A stretch of DNA of 64,000 nucleotides from Aliivibrio sp. S4MY1 (GTDB taxonomy: Bacteria > Pseudomonadota > Gammaproteobacteria > Enterobacterales > Vibrionaceae): positions 124,001-188,000 of the forward strand of contig NZ_JARACP010000008.1 in NCBI RefSeq assembly GCF_028765545.1, read 5' to 3'. This document shows, in pieces, positions 37,999-46,388 of this stretch. The position numbers and the translations under genes are program-made. How positions within the stretch are numbered: position 1 is the stretch's first letter; each line of letters starts with the position of its first letter. The notes beneath the pieces were generated by a model. That model saw only the letters and a list, made by a program, of their open reading frames with translations. It searched no databases and was not told where the DNA came from.

Positions 37999-39588
37999 TC
38001 AGCCGCGAATAGTCACTTGGTTACGCCCCATCGCTTTACTTTGATATAACGCTTGATCGGCAGCCTTCAATAAACCTTCAAGACTCTCACCTTTCCAAAG
38101 TACAGCACCAAGACTGATAGTTTGAGCGATATCGAAATCATTAAGCACCGTGGGAGATGTGGCAACAAGATCATGAATTTGTTCTGAAATTAATGTTAGT
38201 TCATCGATACTATTCAGCTTTATCACAATAGAAAACTCATCACCTCCAAGACGTGAGACGTAGGCATTATTTCCCAATGTTTCAGACATTAAGTGACCAA
38301 TATGTCGCAAAACTGCATCCCCTTCAGGATGGCCATATGTGTCATTGATTTGTTTAAATTTATCGATATCAAAACACAACAAAGCAAAGGATTTTTTTGT
38401 TTCAATATAGCGACTAATCACATCACGTATAGCACGACGATTTAATAAGCCAGTAAGATCATCATGCATTGCCATATAACGTAATTTTTTGGTTCTAATT
38501 TCGAGCAGATTTTCAATTCGTTGTTTATCTCGAGTAACAACAGAAGTTAGTGCCGCAATCAGCATTGAAATCGTTAAAATACCAAAAAATAACCAGATCA
38601 ACGTGAGTCTTTGATATTTAGTTAATTTACTATCTGTTTTATATTCAATTTTCCAAAGGCGATTTTCGATTTTTACGTTGGTGATATAATCAACCCCTTT
38701 AAAATTATCCCATGTACTACTTTGATACATAATAGGATCATCACCTGCATCAAATCCCGTATCAATAATACGTACAACTAATTCCTCACCTAAAGAGGTG
38801 GAATTAACTAAGCGGTCAAAATAACTGGTAATCTTTACTACTCCGACCATTACCCCTTTTAGCGATGTTTTATCTGAAGTAAATACAGGGTGATAAACTA
38901 GCATGCCTGTTTTTTGAGCACTCTGTTCAAGACTATCTTGCAGTAGGCGAATTTTATCTGAAATACTTGGTCGCCCCGTTGTTAAAAACTCTTCGAGAAC
39001 AAGATTAAAACGCTCTCTCGATGAATAAAATCCAATTAGAGGTGTGTTTTTCTCATCTCTTGGATAGATATCTGTTGCGATATAAATGGGATCATGATTT
39101 TTCATCACATAGCCGTAGGTTTTAGGCTGGTCTTTAGGGACTGTATATAATTGAGCTAAGGGGTAATTTTTATGTATTTGTTTAAAATGCTCATCAATAT
39201 CTTTTTCTTCCACTTTCTCCATCCATTGAAGTGAAATAAGACTATTAGAACGATGGAGTAATGAATCTGCAAATAAGGGGAATTGGGACCAATCCTTTTT
39301 ACTGCCTACTTGATAAAAATTTGCACCTGCACCTATAAAGTCGATATCTTTCTCTATTAGCATTGAAAGCAAAGCCGATTGTCTATCCGCTTCTTTATAG
39401 AAATTCTTTTGATTATTATCCAAATCGGATAGATAAACGAACCTCATACTTAATAGACCCAGAGATAGAGCTAACAAAAAACTGGTCATTACATAAAAGT
39501 AATTACTCTTAAACACTCTACTCTCCAACGGTTGATAACCCTTTAATTCTAATAAATTTTTGAATTTTTCGAAACCAAAAGCCCACAT
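37999..39588 (-). CDS. Membrane diguanylate cyclase, CHASE-GGDEF
   Basis: A 529-residue protein. TM1 is at about residues 31-51. A periplasmic CHASE-type sensor spans about 60-310, with SLISLQWMEKV and the TGRPSISDKIRLLQ and GVVKITSYFDRLV stretches. TM2 is at about 327-350. The GGDEF domain runs from 360 to the end, with DDLTGLLNRRA, LCFDIDKFKQINDTYGHPEGD and an intact RLGGDEF near 446. It should make c-di-GMP in response to an external signal. The product-inhibition RxxD site is absent (GNNA at the equivalent position), so feedback control is probably lacking. The ATG at 39588 has only a weak ribosome site. Confidence 0.93.
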   Translation of the reverse strand: MWAFGFEKFKNLLELKGYQPLESRVFKSNYFYVMTSFLLALSLGLLSMRFVYLSDLDNNQKNFYKEADRQSALLSMLIEKDIDFIGAGANFYQVGSKKDWSQFPLFADSLLHRSNSLISLQWMEKVEEKDIDEHFKQIHKNYPLAQLYTVPKDQPKTYGYVMKNHDPIYIATDIYPRDEKNTPLIGFYSSRERFNLVLEEFLTTGRPSISDKIRLLQDSLEQSAQKTGMLVYHPVFTSDKTSLKGVMVGVVKITSYFDRLVNSTSLGEELVVRIIDTGFDAGDDPIMYQSSTWDNFKGVDYITNVKIENRLWKIEYKTDSKLTKYQRLTLIWLFFGILTISMLIAALTSVVTRDKQRIENLLEIRTKKLRYMAMHDDLTGLLNRRAIRDVISRYIETKKSFALLCFDIDKFKQINDTYGHPEGDAVLRHIGHLMSETLGNNAYVSRLGGDEFSIVIKLNSIDELTLISEQIHDLVATSPTVLNDFDIAQTISLGAVLWKGESLEGLLKAADQALYQSKAMGRNQVTIRG

Positions 39589-39683
39589 TTAATTTTTATT
39601 ACTCAGATTTGATTCATTCTGTTCAAAATTACATCATTCAGTATCTATTCATTACTTTGGTTACCCTTCTTTTTATCTCTTAT

Positions 39684-39702
39684 CCCTTGAATATGCTACT
39701 AT
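39684..39702 (+). promoter_or_regulatory. Candidate promoter of the DUF2760-Hsp70 operon
   Basis: CCCTTGAA (39684-39691) resembles a heat-shock sigma-32 -35 element. The matching -10 is poor: GCCACAAT, where CCCCATTT is expected. Overlapping it, TGCTACTAT (39694-39702) is a good extended -10 for the housekeeping sigma factor. Either could drive the operon starting at 39763. Confidence 0.4.
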
Positions 39703-39762
39703 TAGCCACAATTTAGTTAAAAACGTTTGGTGCTAAGCGCCCTAGAATATAGAGAATGAATT

Positions 39763-40395
39763 ATGAATTTTGACTTGAATGCTATTCCTTCTACCTTTGA
39801 TTTAGGACACATTGTCCTGTTAAGTACATCTGCTTTATTTGCATTATTGTACATAATGAAGAAAGGTAAAGCGGTAGAGATTGAAAAAACGGTTGAAATC
39901 GAAAAAATTGTCGAAGTTGAAAAACCTGTAGAAAAAATCGTCGAAATCGAAAAAGTGGTTGAAGTTGAAAAGATCATTGAGAAAATCATCGAAGTGGAAC
40001 CAAAAGTAAAAACATCAACTCCTGAATCTGCTCTTCAATTATTATCTCTTTTACAAAAAGAAGCGCGTTTTATCGACTTTATGCAAGAAGACCTTAAAGG
40101 TTTTGCTGATGCAGAAGTTGGCGCAGCGGCTCGTGTTATTCATGAAGGCGGCCAAAAAGTATTATCCGACTACTTCACTCTTACCCCAGTTCGTACTGAA
40201 GAAGAAGAATCTCGATTAACTATTCCTGCTGGTTTTAATCCATCAGAAGTTCGCCTAACAGGTAATGTAGTAGGTGAAGCTCCATTTAACGGCACACTTA
40301 TCCACCGTGGTTGGAAGGTAGCCGAAGTGAAACTGCCAAAACTGGCTGATGGTTATGACGCAACAATCGTTGCTCCAGCAGAGGTTGAACTGTAA
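39763..40395 (+). CDS. Membrane-anchored DUF2760 protein
   Basis: A 210-residue protein. Residues 14-33 form one membrane segment (LGHIVLLSTSALFALLYIM) followed by KKGK, placing the rest in the cytosol. Residues 36-82 are a repeated charged spacer of EIEK/VEVEK units, probably a rigid helix. Residues ~85-210 are the DUF2760 domain (ALQLLSLLQKEARFIDFMQE, FADAEVGAAARVIHEGG, FNGTLIHRGWKV). Its stop codon overlaps the start of the next gene (TAATG). The tight coupling to two Hsp70-like genes suggests it anchors or recruits them at the membrane; this is inference, as the family has no known function. Confidence 0.85.
   Translation: MNFDLNAIPSTFDLGHIVLLSTSALFALLYIMKKGKAVEIEKTVEIEKIVEVEKPVEKIVEIEKVVEVEKIIEKIIEVEPKVKTSTPESALQLLSLLQKEARFIDFMQEDLKGFADAEVGAAARVIHEGGQKVLSDYFTLTPVRTEEEESRLTIPAGFNPSEVRLTGNVVGEAPFNGTLIHRGWKVAEVKLPKLADGYDATIVAPAEVEL
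39872..40002 (+). repeat. Imperfect tandem repeat coding EIEK/VEVEK units
   Basis: About seven copies of a 15-21 bp unit of the form GTTGAAATCGAAAAA. It encodes the charged spacer of the DUF2760 protein. Copy number could vary between strains. Confidence 0.75.
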
Positions 40396-42215
40396 TGGAA
40401 CAAGCTAAATACAGCATTGGTATCGATTTAGGTACAACTCACTGTGTTCTTTCTTATGTGGATTTACATGATGAAGATGCAAGCGTTCAAGTGATGCCAA
40501 TCCCTCAATTAACCGCTCCTGGTCAAGTTGAAGAGAAATTACAGCTGCCTTCTTTCATGTATCAAGCGCATGACGCTGAACTATTAGAAGGTGACACAAG
40601 TCTTCCTTGGACAACCAAACCAAACGCAATTGTTGGTAGCATTGCTCGTAACCTTGGTAGCAAAACCCCTATCCGTTTAATCGCTAGTGCAAAAAGCTGG
40701 TTATGTCACGGTGGCGTGAACCGTCGTGAAGCTTTTTTACCATTAAATAGTCCTGAAGAAGTGATCAAAGCATCACCTCTTGAAGTGACTAAGCGTTATT
40801 TAGAGCACCTTCAAAATGCGTGGGATTTTCAAAACCCTGAGCATCCTCTAAATGAACAAGACATTACGATTACCGTTCCTGCATCGTTTGACCCCGCCGC
40901 TCGTGATTTAACAGCAGAAGCTGCAAATAATCTTGGTTTCCGTAATCTTACATTATTAGAAGAACCACAAGCTGCGGTTTATAGTTGGATTAAAAACAAC
41001 GGCGACTCTTGGCGTGACCAAGTTTCTGTTGGTGATGTAATTTTAGTGGTTGATATTGGTGGCGGTACTACCGATTTATCATTAGTTGCAGTGACTGAAG
41101 AAGAAGGCAATTTAAGCCTAAACCGTGTTGCGGTAGGTGATCATATTCTTCTTGGTGGCGACAATATGGATTTAGCTCTGGCTTATCGATTAAAGATGAA
41201 GCTAGCGCAAGAAGGTAAGCAACTGCAACCGTGGCAAATCCAAGTGATGACTCATGCTTGCCGTGATGCTAAAGAGGCGCTTCTTAACGATTCTGAATTA
41301 CGCGCAGTACCTATTGTGGTTCCTAGCCGTGGATCAAAATTGTTAGGTGGCACACTGCAAACAGAACTGACTCAAGAAGAAGTACAGCAAACATTGGTAG
41401 AAGGTTTCTTCCCTGTTGTTCCTGTTACTGAGCACCCTGTTCAATCTGCTCGTGGCGCACTGACTCAAATGGGTCTACCTTACGCACAAGATGCAGCAGT
41501 AACTCGTCACCTAGCTAGCTTCTTAACTCGTCAACAAGCGGCAACTGATGACGTATTTGGTCAACAGAATGACGCTGATTTTATTAAGCCTACTGCAATT
41601 CTTTTAAACGGTGGTGTTTTAAAATCGAATCTTCTTGCTGAGCGTTTACTCGGCATTATTAATGACTGGTTAATTGATGCTGAAGCAGAAGATGCAAAAC
41701 TGCTTGAAGGTCTAGATCTTGATTTAGCGGTTGCTTCAGGTGCTTCTTATTATGGTTCTGTTCGTACTGGTAACGGTGTTCGTATCCGTGGTGGTATCGC
41801 ATCAAGCTACTATGTTGGCATCGAAAGTTCTATGCCTGCGATTCCAGGAATGGAACCACCAATGGAAGCGCTGTGTGTTGCTCCATTTGGCATGGAAGAA
41901 GGCTCTCATGCTAATGTTCCTAGCCAACAATTTGGTTTGGTAATTGGTCAGCCGGTGCAGTTTAAGTTCTACGGTTCAACGACTCGTCGTGACGATCAAG
42001 CTGGTACTCATTTAGATTTCTGGATGCCAGAAGAGCTAGAAGAACTTCCAGCTATTCAAGTGACGTTACCAGTTACTGAAGGCCGCACAGCAGGTGAGGT
42101 TGTGCCTGTTCGTTTAGCCTCTAAAGTGACTGAACTTGGTACTCTTTATCTTGAAGCCATTGCTGCTGATAGCGGTGAGAAATGGCACGTTGAGTTTGAT
42201 GTTCGTGAAGCGTAA
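40395..42215 (+). CDS. Divergent Hsp70-like protein
   Basis: A 606-residue Hsp70-family ATPase. The nucleotide-binding motifs are clear: IGIDLGTTHCVLSY (residues 7-20), VVDIGGGTTDLSLV near 217 and ILLNGGVLKSNLLAER near 400. TVPASFDPAARDLTAEAA and LLEEPQAAVYSW correspond to the central actin-fold segments. The C-terminal third is beta-rich (FGLVIGQPVQFKFYG, VPVRLASKVTELGTLYLEA) like a shortened substrate domain. No EEVD-type tail or J-binding linker is obvious. It starts inside the stop codon of the DUF2760 gene (TAATG), so translation is coupled. No dnaJ or grpE lies nearby. It is not DnaK, HscA or HscC by length and sequence. Confidence 0.88.
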   Translation: MEQAKYSIGIDLGTTHCVLSYVDLHDEDASVQVMPIPQLTAPGQVEEKLQLPSFMYQAHDAELLEGDTSLPWTTKPNAIVGSIARNLGSKTPIRLIASAKSWLCHGGVNRREAFLPLNSPEEVIKASPLEVTKRYLEHLQNAWDFQNPEHPLNEQDITITVPASFDPAARDLTAEAANNLGFRNLTLLEEPQAAVYSWIKNNGDSWRDQVSVGDVILVVDIGGGTTDLSLVAVTEEEGNLSLNRVAVGDHILLGGDNMDLALAYRLKMKLAQEGKQLQPWQIQVMTHACRDAKEALLNDSELRAVPIVVPSRGSKLLGGTLQTELTQEEVQQTLVEGFFPVVPVTEHPVQSARGALTQMGLPYAQDAAVTRHLASFLTRQQAATDDVFGQQNDADFIKPTAILLNGGVLKSNLLAERLLGIINDWLIDAEAEDAKLLEGLDLDLAVASGASYYGSVRTGNGVRIRGGIASSYYVGIESSMPAIPGMEPPMEALCVAPFGMEEGSHANVPSQQFGLVIGQPVQFKFYGSTTRRDDQAGTHLDFWMPEELEELPAIQVTLPVTEGRTAGEVVPVRLASKVTELGTLYLEAIAADSGEKWHVEFDVREA

Positions 42216-42248
42216 TTTGGATATTATTCTTCGCTAGTTGCGCATCTT

Positions 42249-42285
42249 AAGAGTTCAGTCACCGTTATGGAGGCTGAACTCTTTT
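42249..42285 (+). terminator. Hairpin between the two Hsp70-like genes
   Basis: A 10-bp perfect stem, AAGAGTTCAG / CTGAACTCTT, with a 15-nt loop, followed by only four T. Probably a partial terminator or mRNA-stabilising hairpin that lowers expression of the second gene. Confidence 0.65.
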
Positions 42286-42349
42286 ACTATATGCCCCTAT
42301 ATTTTATCGCTGCCGCTTTCTCTTTTATTGCAGCTTCAATGGAGTTTCT

Positions 42350-45166
42350 ATGAGTTCTTCTAATCGTTATTTAATTGGTATTGATCTTGGTACTACTCAC
42401 ACTGTTGTGGCTTATACTGATATTTCTCTTGGTATTGAAATTAGCCCAATTGAAATCTTCAATATCGACCAATTAATTGGACCGGGTGAAGTTGCTCGTA
42501 AACCCCTACTTCCATCATTTCGTTACCATGCTTCACAAAGCCAAATCACTGAAAATGACCTAACACTGCCTTGGAATGTAAAAGCGATTGATGGTGAAAT
42601 AAAAAACGCAATCATTGGTGAATGGGCACGTGAGTTAGGCTCAAAGGTAGAAGGTCGCCAAGTAGTCAGTGCTAAGAGTTGGTTATCTCACACTAAAGTC
42701 GATCGTACCTCAGATATTCTGCCTTGGGCAGGCGCAGAAGATGTTGAAAAAGTATCTCCTATTGTTGCCAGTGCGAGTTATTTAAATCACGTTCGTCAAT
42801 CTTGGAATTACCACCACCCTGATGCGCCAATGGAACTTCAAGAAGTGGTTGTTACGGTACCCGCTTCATTTGATGAAAGTGCTCGTTCATTTACTATACA
42901 AGCCGCAAAACTGGCAGGTCTTGATAAGATCATTCTATTGGAAGAACCACAAGCCGTTTGTTATGACTGGTATCACCATCATCAAGACACTGCAAAAGAC
43001 ATTCTAAAGAACATTCCGTTAATGGTGGTGTGCGATGTAGGCGGCGGTACTACCGATTTAAGTTTAATCCAAGCGCGTTTTAATAAAGACGAATTAGCTC
43101 TTGATCGTATCGGCGTGGGTGATCACCTAATGTTAGGTGGTGACAACATTGATTTAGCCTTAGCGCATTTGGCTGAACAGCGTTTAGACAGCGGTAAGAA
43201 AATGACGGCTGCCGCGTTAACCAAACTTATCCAACAAACGCGTAAAACCAAAGAACGTTTACTGTCAGCTAATGCACCAGAATCTGGCCATATCACTCTA
43301 TTAGGGTCTGGCTCTAAATTATTAGGTGGCAGTCGTAAAGTTGAGTTAACCAAAGAAGAAGTTCATCAAATTGCACTTGATGGATTCTTACCACTGACTG
43401 ACTTTAATGACCGTCCAAATCAACGTCAAACCGCTGTTGTTGAATTTGGCTTACCTTACGCTTCTGATCCTGCTATAAGTAAGCACCTAGCTCAGTTCTT
43501 GGATAATCATAAAGAAGTGTCAGCTAAAGCACTCGGTTGGGATGATGCTGCACTAGCTAATCATCAAGATAGAGCTATCCCTGTTGGTCTACTTCTTAAT
43601 GGCGGCGTATTTAATAGTCCGCTATTAGCTGAACGTTCACTTGAATTGATGAATAACTGGAAAGGTGACACTGTCACTCAGCTATCTAATCCTCACCCTG
43701 ATTTAGCTGTTGCTTATGGTGCCGTAGCTTATGGTAAAGCACGCCATGGTGCACAATTAAAAATTGGCGGTGGCTCAGCGCGTTCATTCTATTTACAGTT
43801 AGAAGAGAAAAATAAACAACCACAAGGTTTATGTTTATTGGCAAAAGGCAGCGACGAAGGTGAAGAAATTCGTATGACAAGCCGCCGTTTCTCACTAACA
43901 TTGGGCGAACCTGTTCGTTTTAATTTGCTTTCAACAACAAAAGTTCAGCTTGCTACCTCAGGTATGATCACTGAGTTAGCCGATCCAAGTTTTGTTAGCT
44001 TACCGCCTTATGTCGTAACACTTGAATCAAGTAAATCAAAAGATGAACTACACGCAAACCAAAAAGATCGCGTTGAAGTAACCCTAGCCTGTCAATTCAC
44101 AGAAGTCGGCACCATTAAGATTGAATGTGTTTCCGTTGAAGACGATTCACAGCGTTGGTTAGTCGAATTTGAAGTACGTAATCAAGCCTCTAATAAAAGC
44201 GCTAACCTTGCGGATCAAATTAGTCTTCCCCCTCACCTACCTAATGCAATAGCAAGTATTAAAGAGGCTTATGGCGGCAGCAAACAAAACCCAAATGCCA
44301 TTAAAGCCTTTAATAAAAATATTGAAAAGCTCATTGGCAAACGTGAATCATGGGATCTTATTACCTCTCGTGAACTTGCTGCCGCATTACTTGATAGTAA
44401 AAAACGTCGCCGCCGCTCTGACAAACACGAGCAAAATTGGTTAAAAATGACAGGGTTCGCTCTACGTCCCGGTTTTGGTTACCCTGCCGATGAATGGAAA
44501 ATTAGCCAAGCATGGGAAACCTATCAGCAAGGCATTCAATTTGAATCAAAGCAATCTTGGAATGATTGGTGGACATTCTGGCGTCGAATTTCAGGAGGCT
44601 TAAATCAAGAACAACAAGAAACGATTTTAGCTGATATGGCAAAGTACCTACATCCGGGGTCTTTACGTAATCCAAAAACATTAGAAGAGGCCAGTAACAA
44701 AAGTTATGAAGCTATGGTACGCCTAGCTGCTGCACTTGAGCATCTGGATGTTGAAGATAAGACACTGATTGCCTCTTGGGTATTAGGCCATGCAAAAAAT
44801 GACAACCAACCGCAAGTCCATTGGTGGGCGTTAGGACGTATTTGTTCTCGCTCTCCATTCTATGGTAGCCAGCATAATTTGATACCAGCAACCCAAGTAG
44901 CTCAATGGTTACCAACACTATTAGCTCAAGATTGGAAAATACAACCAATGGCAGGTTTTGCCGCAGTTATGATGGCGCGATTGACTGGTGATAGAACCTT
45001 AGATGTCTCAGATGAACTACGTGAAAGTATTATTGATAAACTGAAGAAGAGTCGCTCTCCACAAAGTTGGATAGATCTCGTCTCTAGCCAGCAAGCATTA
45101 AGCGAAGCCGACTCTAAACGACTTTTCGGTGATGCTCTACCAGCTGGGTTACGTTTAATTAATTAA
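42350..45166 (+). CDS. Hsp70-like protein with C-terminal DUF3731 extension
   Basis: A 938-residue paralogue of the preceding protein. Residues 1-620 form an Hsp70-like core: IGIDLGTTHTVVAY (9-22), VVCDVGGGTTDLSLI near 226, LLNGGVFNSPLLAER near 420 and SGSKLLGGSRKVELTKEEV. Residues ~640-938 are a helical extension with a basic patch (SKKRRRRSDKHEQNW) and Trp-rich segments (SWNDWWTFWRRISGG; VHWWALGRICSRSP). This fits the DUF3731 domain found after such Hsp70 proteins. The extension may act as a built-in client or partner module; no function is established. It starts 134 bp after the first Hsp70 gene, past the hairpin at 42249-42285. Confidence 0.86.
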   Translation: MSSSNRYLIGIDLGTTHTVVAYTDISLGIEISPIEIFNIDQLIGPGEVARKPLLPSFRYHASQSQITENDLTLPWNVKAIDGEIKNAIIGEWARELGSKVEGRQVVSAKSWLSHTKVDRTSDILPWAGAEDVEKVSPIVASASYLNHVRQSWNYHHPDAPMELQEVVVTVPASFDESARSFTIQAAKLAGLDKIILLEEPQAVCYDWYHHHQDTAKDILKNIPLMVVCDVGGGTTDLSLIQARFNKDELALDRIGVGDHLMLGGDNIDLALAHLAEQRLDSGKKMTAAALTKLIQQTRKTKERLLSANAPESGHITLLGSGSKLLGGSRKVELTKEEVHQIALDGFLPLTDFNDRPNQRQTAVVEFGLPYASDPAISKHLAQFLDNHKEVSAKALGWDDAALANHQDRAIPVGLLLNGGVFNSPLLAERSLELMNNWKGDTVTQLSNPHPDLAVAYGAVAYGKARHGAQLKIGGGSARSFYLQLEEKNKQPQGLCLLAKGSDEGEEIRMTSRRFSLTLGEPVRFNLLSTTKVQLATSGMITELADPSFVSLPPYVVTLESSKSKDELHANQKDRVEVTLACQFTEVGTIKIECVSVEDDSQRWLVEFEVRNQASNKSANLADQISLPPHLPNAIASIKEAYGGSKQNPNAIKAFNKNIEKLIGKRESWDLITSRELAAALLDSKKRRRRSDKHEQNWLKMTGFALRPGFGYPADEWKISQAWETYQQGIQFESKQSWNDWWTFWRRISGGLNQEQQETILADMAKYLHPGSLRNPKTLEEASNKSYEAMVRLAAALEHLDVEDKTLIASWVLGHAKNDNQPQVHWWALGRICSRSPFYGSQHNLIPATQVAQWLPTLLAQDWKIQPMAGFAAVMMARLTGDRTLDVSDELRESIIDKLKKSRSPQSWIDLVSSQQALSEADSKRLFGDALPAGLRLIN

Positions 45167-45256
45167 ACTGTTGGCATGACAGAAATAAAACAAATGATGC
45201 TTTTTGCTTCTTTTTTGTCAAAGCTTCGCAAACTAACTAAAATTGTCTTCAAAAAA

Positions 45257-45286
45257 GTGATGAATTGAGTATACTGAATTCATCAC
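45257..45286. promoter_or_regulatory. Perfect 10-bp inverted repeat around a -10-like box
   Basis: GTGATGAATT, then GAGTATACTG, then AATTCATCAC. The spacer holds TATACT, a good -10 hexamer. The dyad lies 18 bp before the next start codon, and AATTTTTA follows it. It could be a repressor operator over the promoter of the small membrane protein, or the terminator of the Hsp70 operon. Confidence 0.55.
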
Positions 45287-45304
45287 AATTTTTAGGTAAC
45301 CTTA

Positions 45305-45607
45305 ATGTTCCATATCGTTATTTTAGCGAGTATGGTGTTACTTTATTTTGTTGGTTGGTCTCGCTTCGGTACTCGAGAATTACGCAATGCAGCTAAGAGG
45401 TTTAGTGAATTAATTCCAGCCCCTCAAGAGCTAGTTATTGAATGGATTATGTATAATAAACAGATATTGGATATCAATGAGTTTCAACGTTTTATCATCC
45501 ATTTAAATAGAGCAAGCACTGAAGATTTAAAAACAGAATTAGATAGTTTTTCACATTATCTTGAAATACACGCGCCAGAGTACGTGATTACAAGAACTCC
45601 TTCTTAA
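45305..45607 (+). CDS. Small membrane protein of unknown function
   Basis: A 100-residue protein. One N-terminal hydrophobic helix (HIVILASMVLLYFVGW, residues 3-18) is followed by a charged cytosolic domain (RELRNAAKRFSELIPAPQEL, then STEDLKTELDSFSHYLEIH). There is no signal peptidase site, so it is probably anchored with its C-terminus inside. I do not recognise a family. The ribosome site AGGTAA lies 5 nt before the ATG. It has its own terminator. Being 0.14 kb after the Hsp70 module, it might belong to it, but the dyad at 45257-45286 suggests separate control. Confidence 0.75.
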   Translation: MFHIVILASMVLLYFVGWSRFGTRELRNAAKRFSELIPAPQELVIEWIMYNKQILDINEFQRFIIHLNRASTEDLKTELDSFSHYLEIHAPEYVITRTPS

Positions 45608-45626
45608 ACTATCAGCTATATTAAAC

Positions 45627-45664
45627 AAAAAGGCTCAAAGTTAATGACTCTGAGCCTTTTTTAA
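45627..45664. terminator. Bidirectional terminator after the small membrane protein
   Basis: Stem AAAAAGGCTCA / TGAGCCTTTTT, extended by AGT/ACT past one mismatch. It has T and A tracts on both sides and also serves the DUF2947 gene on -. Confidence 0.9.
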
Positions 45665-45682
45665 TTTTATCGCTAATCGTAA

Positions 45683-46156
45683 TTAACTTCTTGAGCCTAA
45701 CTTCACTTTACCTTTCGAATTAAACCACAAGGCTTGTGCTTTCTTCTTTCCAATAAGTATTGGTAAGTCATCGTAAAATAAAAAGTTTTTCCATGTTTTC
45801 TTAAATGTGCCCCAAGAAGTTTCAATCAGATTGTATTTCTCATAACAAAAATAAACCGTTACATCATCAGCCCAATCAATAAACTCTAATACTTCATCTG
45901 GCAATGCTTCATTATCACTATCCCAGCGATGCTGCCAATCAATCTCATTGCTCCATGAGCTTTGTTTCATTGGCCATTCTTTCGAACCAAAATGATCTGC
46001 AGTTGGACTGTTCGCACTAATAAAATCATTCCAAACTTGAGCAGATTTTGCTTGAGTGAATGGCTTAATTAATGACAATAATTCATCATCAACTGGCATT
46101 GATTGATGAGTAAAAATCCATTTGCGATTGTATTCATCTAAAGGTAAATAGCTCAT
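45683..46156 (-). CDS. DUF2947 family protein
   Basis: A 157-residue cytosolic protein rich in Trp and acidic residues (SSWSNEIDWQHRWDSD; EFIDWADDVTVYFCYEKYN; ETSWGTFKKTWKNFLF). It starts YLPLDEYNRKWIFTHQSMP, which matches my memory of the Vibrio-restricted DUF2947 family. No catalytic motif is visible and no function is known. The ribosome site is weak. It is divergent from the CARF nuclease gene, 232 bp away. Confidence 0.7.
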   Translation of the reverse strand: MSYLPLDEYNRKWIFTHQSMPVDDELLSLIKPFTQAKSAQVWNDFISANSPTADHFGSKEWPMKQSSWSNEIDWQHRWDSDNEALPDEVLEFIDWADDVTVYFCYEKYNLIETSWGTFKKTWKNFLFYDDLPILIGKKKAQALWFNSKGKVKLGSRS

Positions 46157-46388
46157 AGTTCATTCTGTATTTAAGGCATGTGGCTCTATTCTATCGTCTT
46201 TTTTTATTAAGCCCAAATAAGAATATTTAACAATGGGTTGATTTTTATCATTAAGCCCCTCATTACAATAGTATTGAATAGAAAAACCATACTAATTCTA
46301 TAAACTAGTATGTGCTTAAAATTATAATTATTCGGTTACGCATGCCTTCTGCTTCATTATGTGTAATCACCATTACAAGGATTATTTC

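Noticed and set aside
39717-39989. Open frame on - with Phe-Ser-Thr-Ile repeats
   Set aside because: It is the antisense of the EIEK repeat of the DUF2760 protein; the repeat keeps several frames open by chance.
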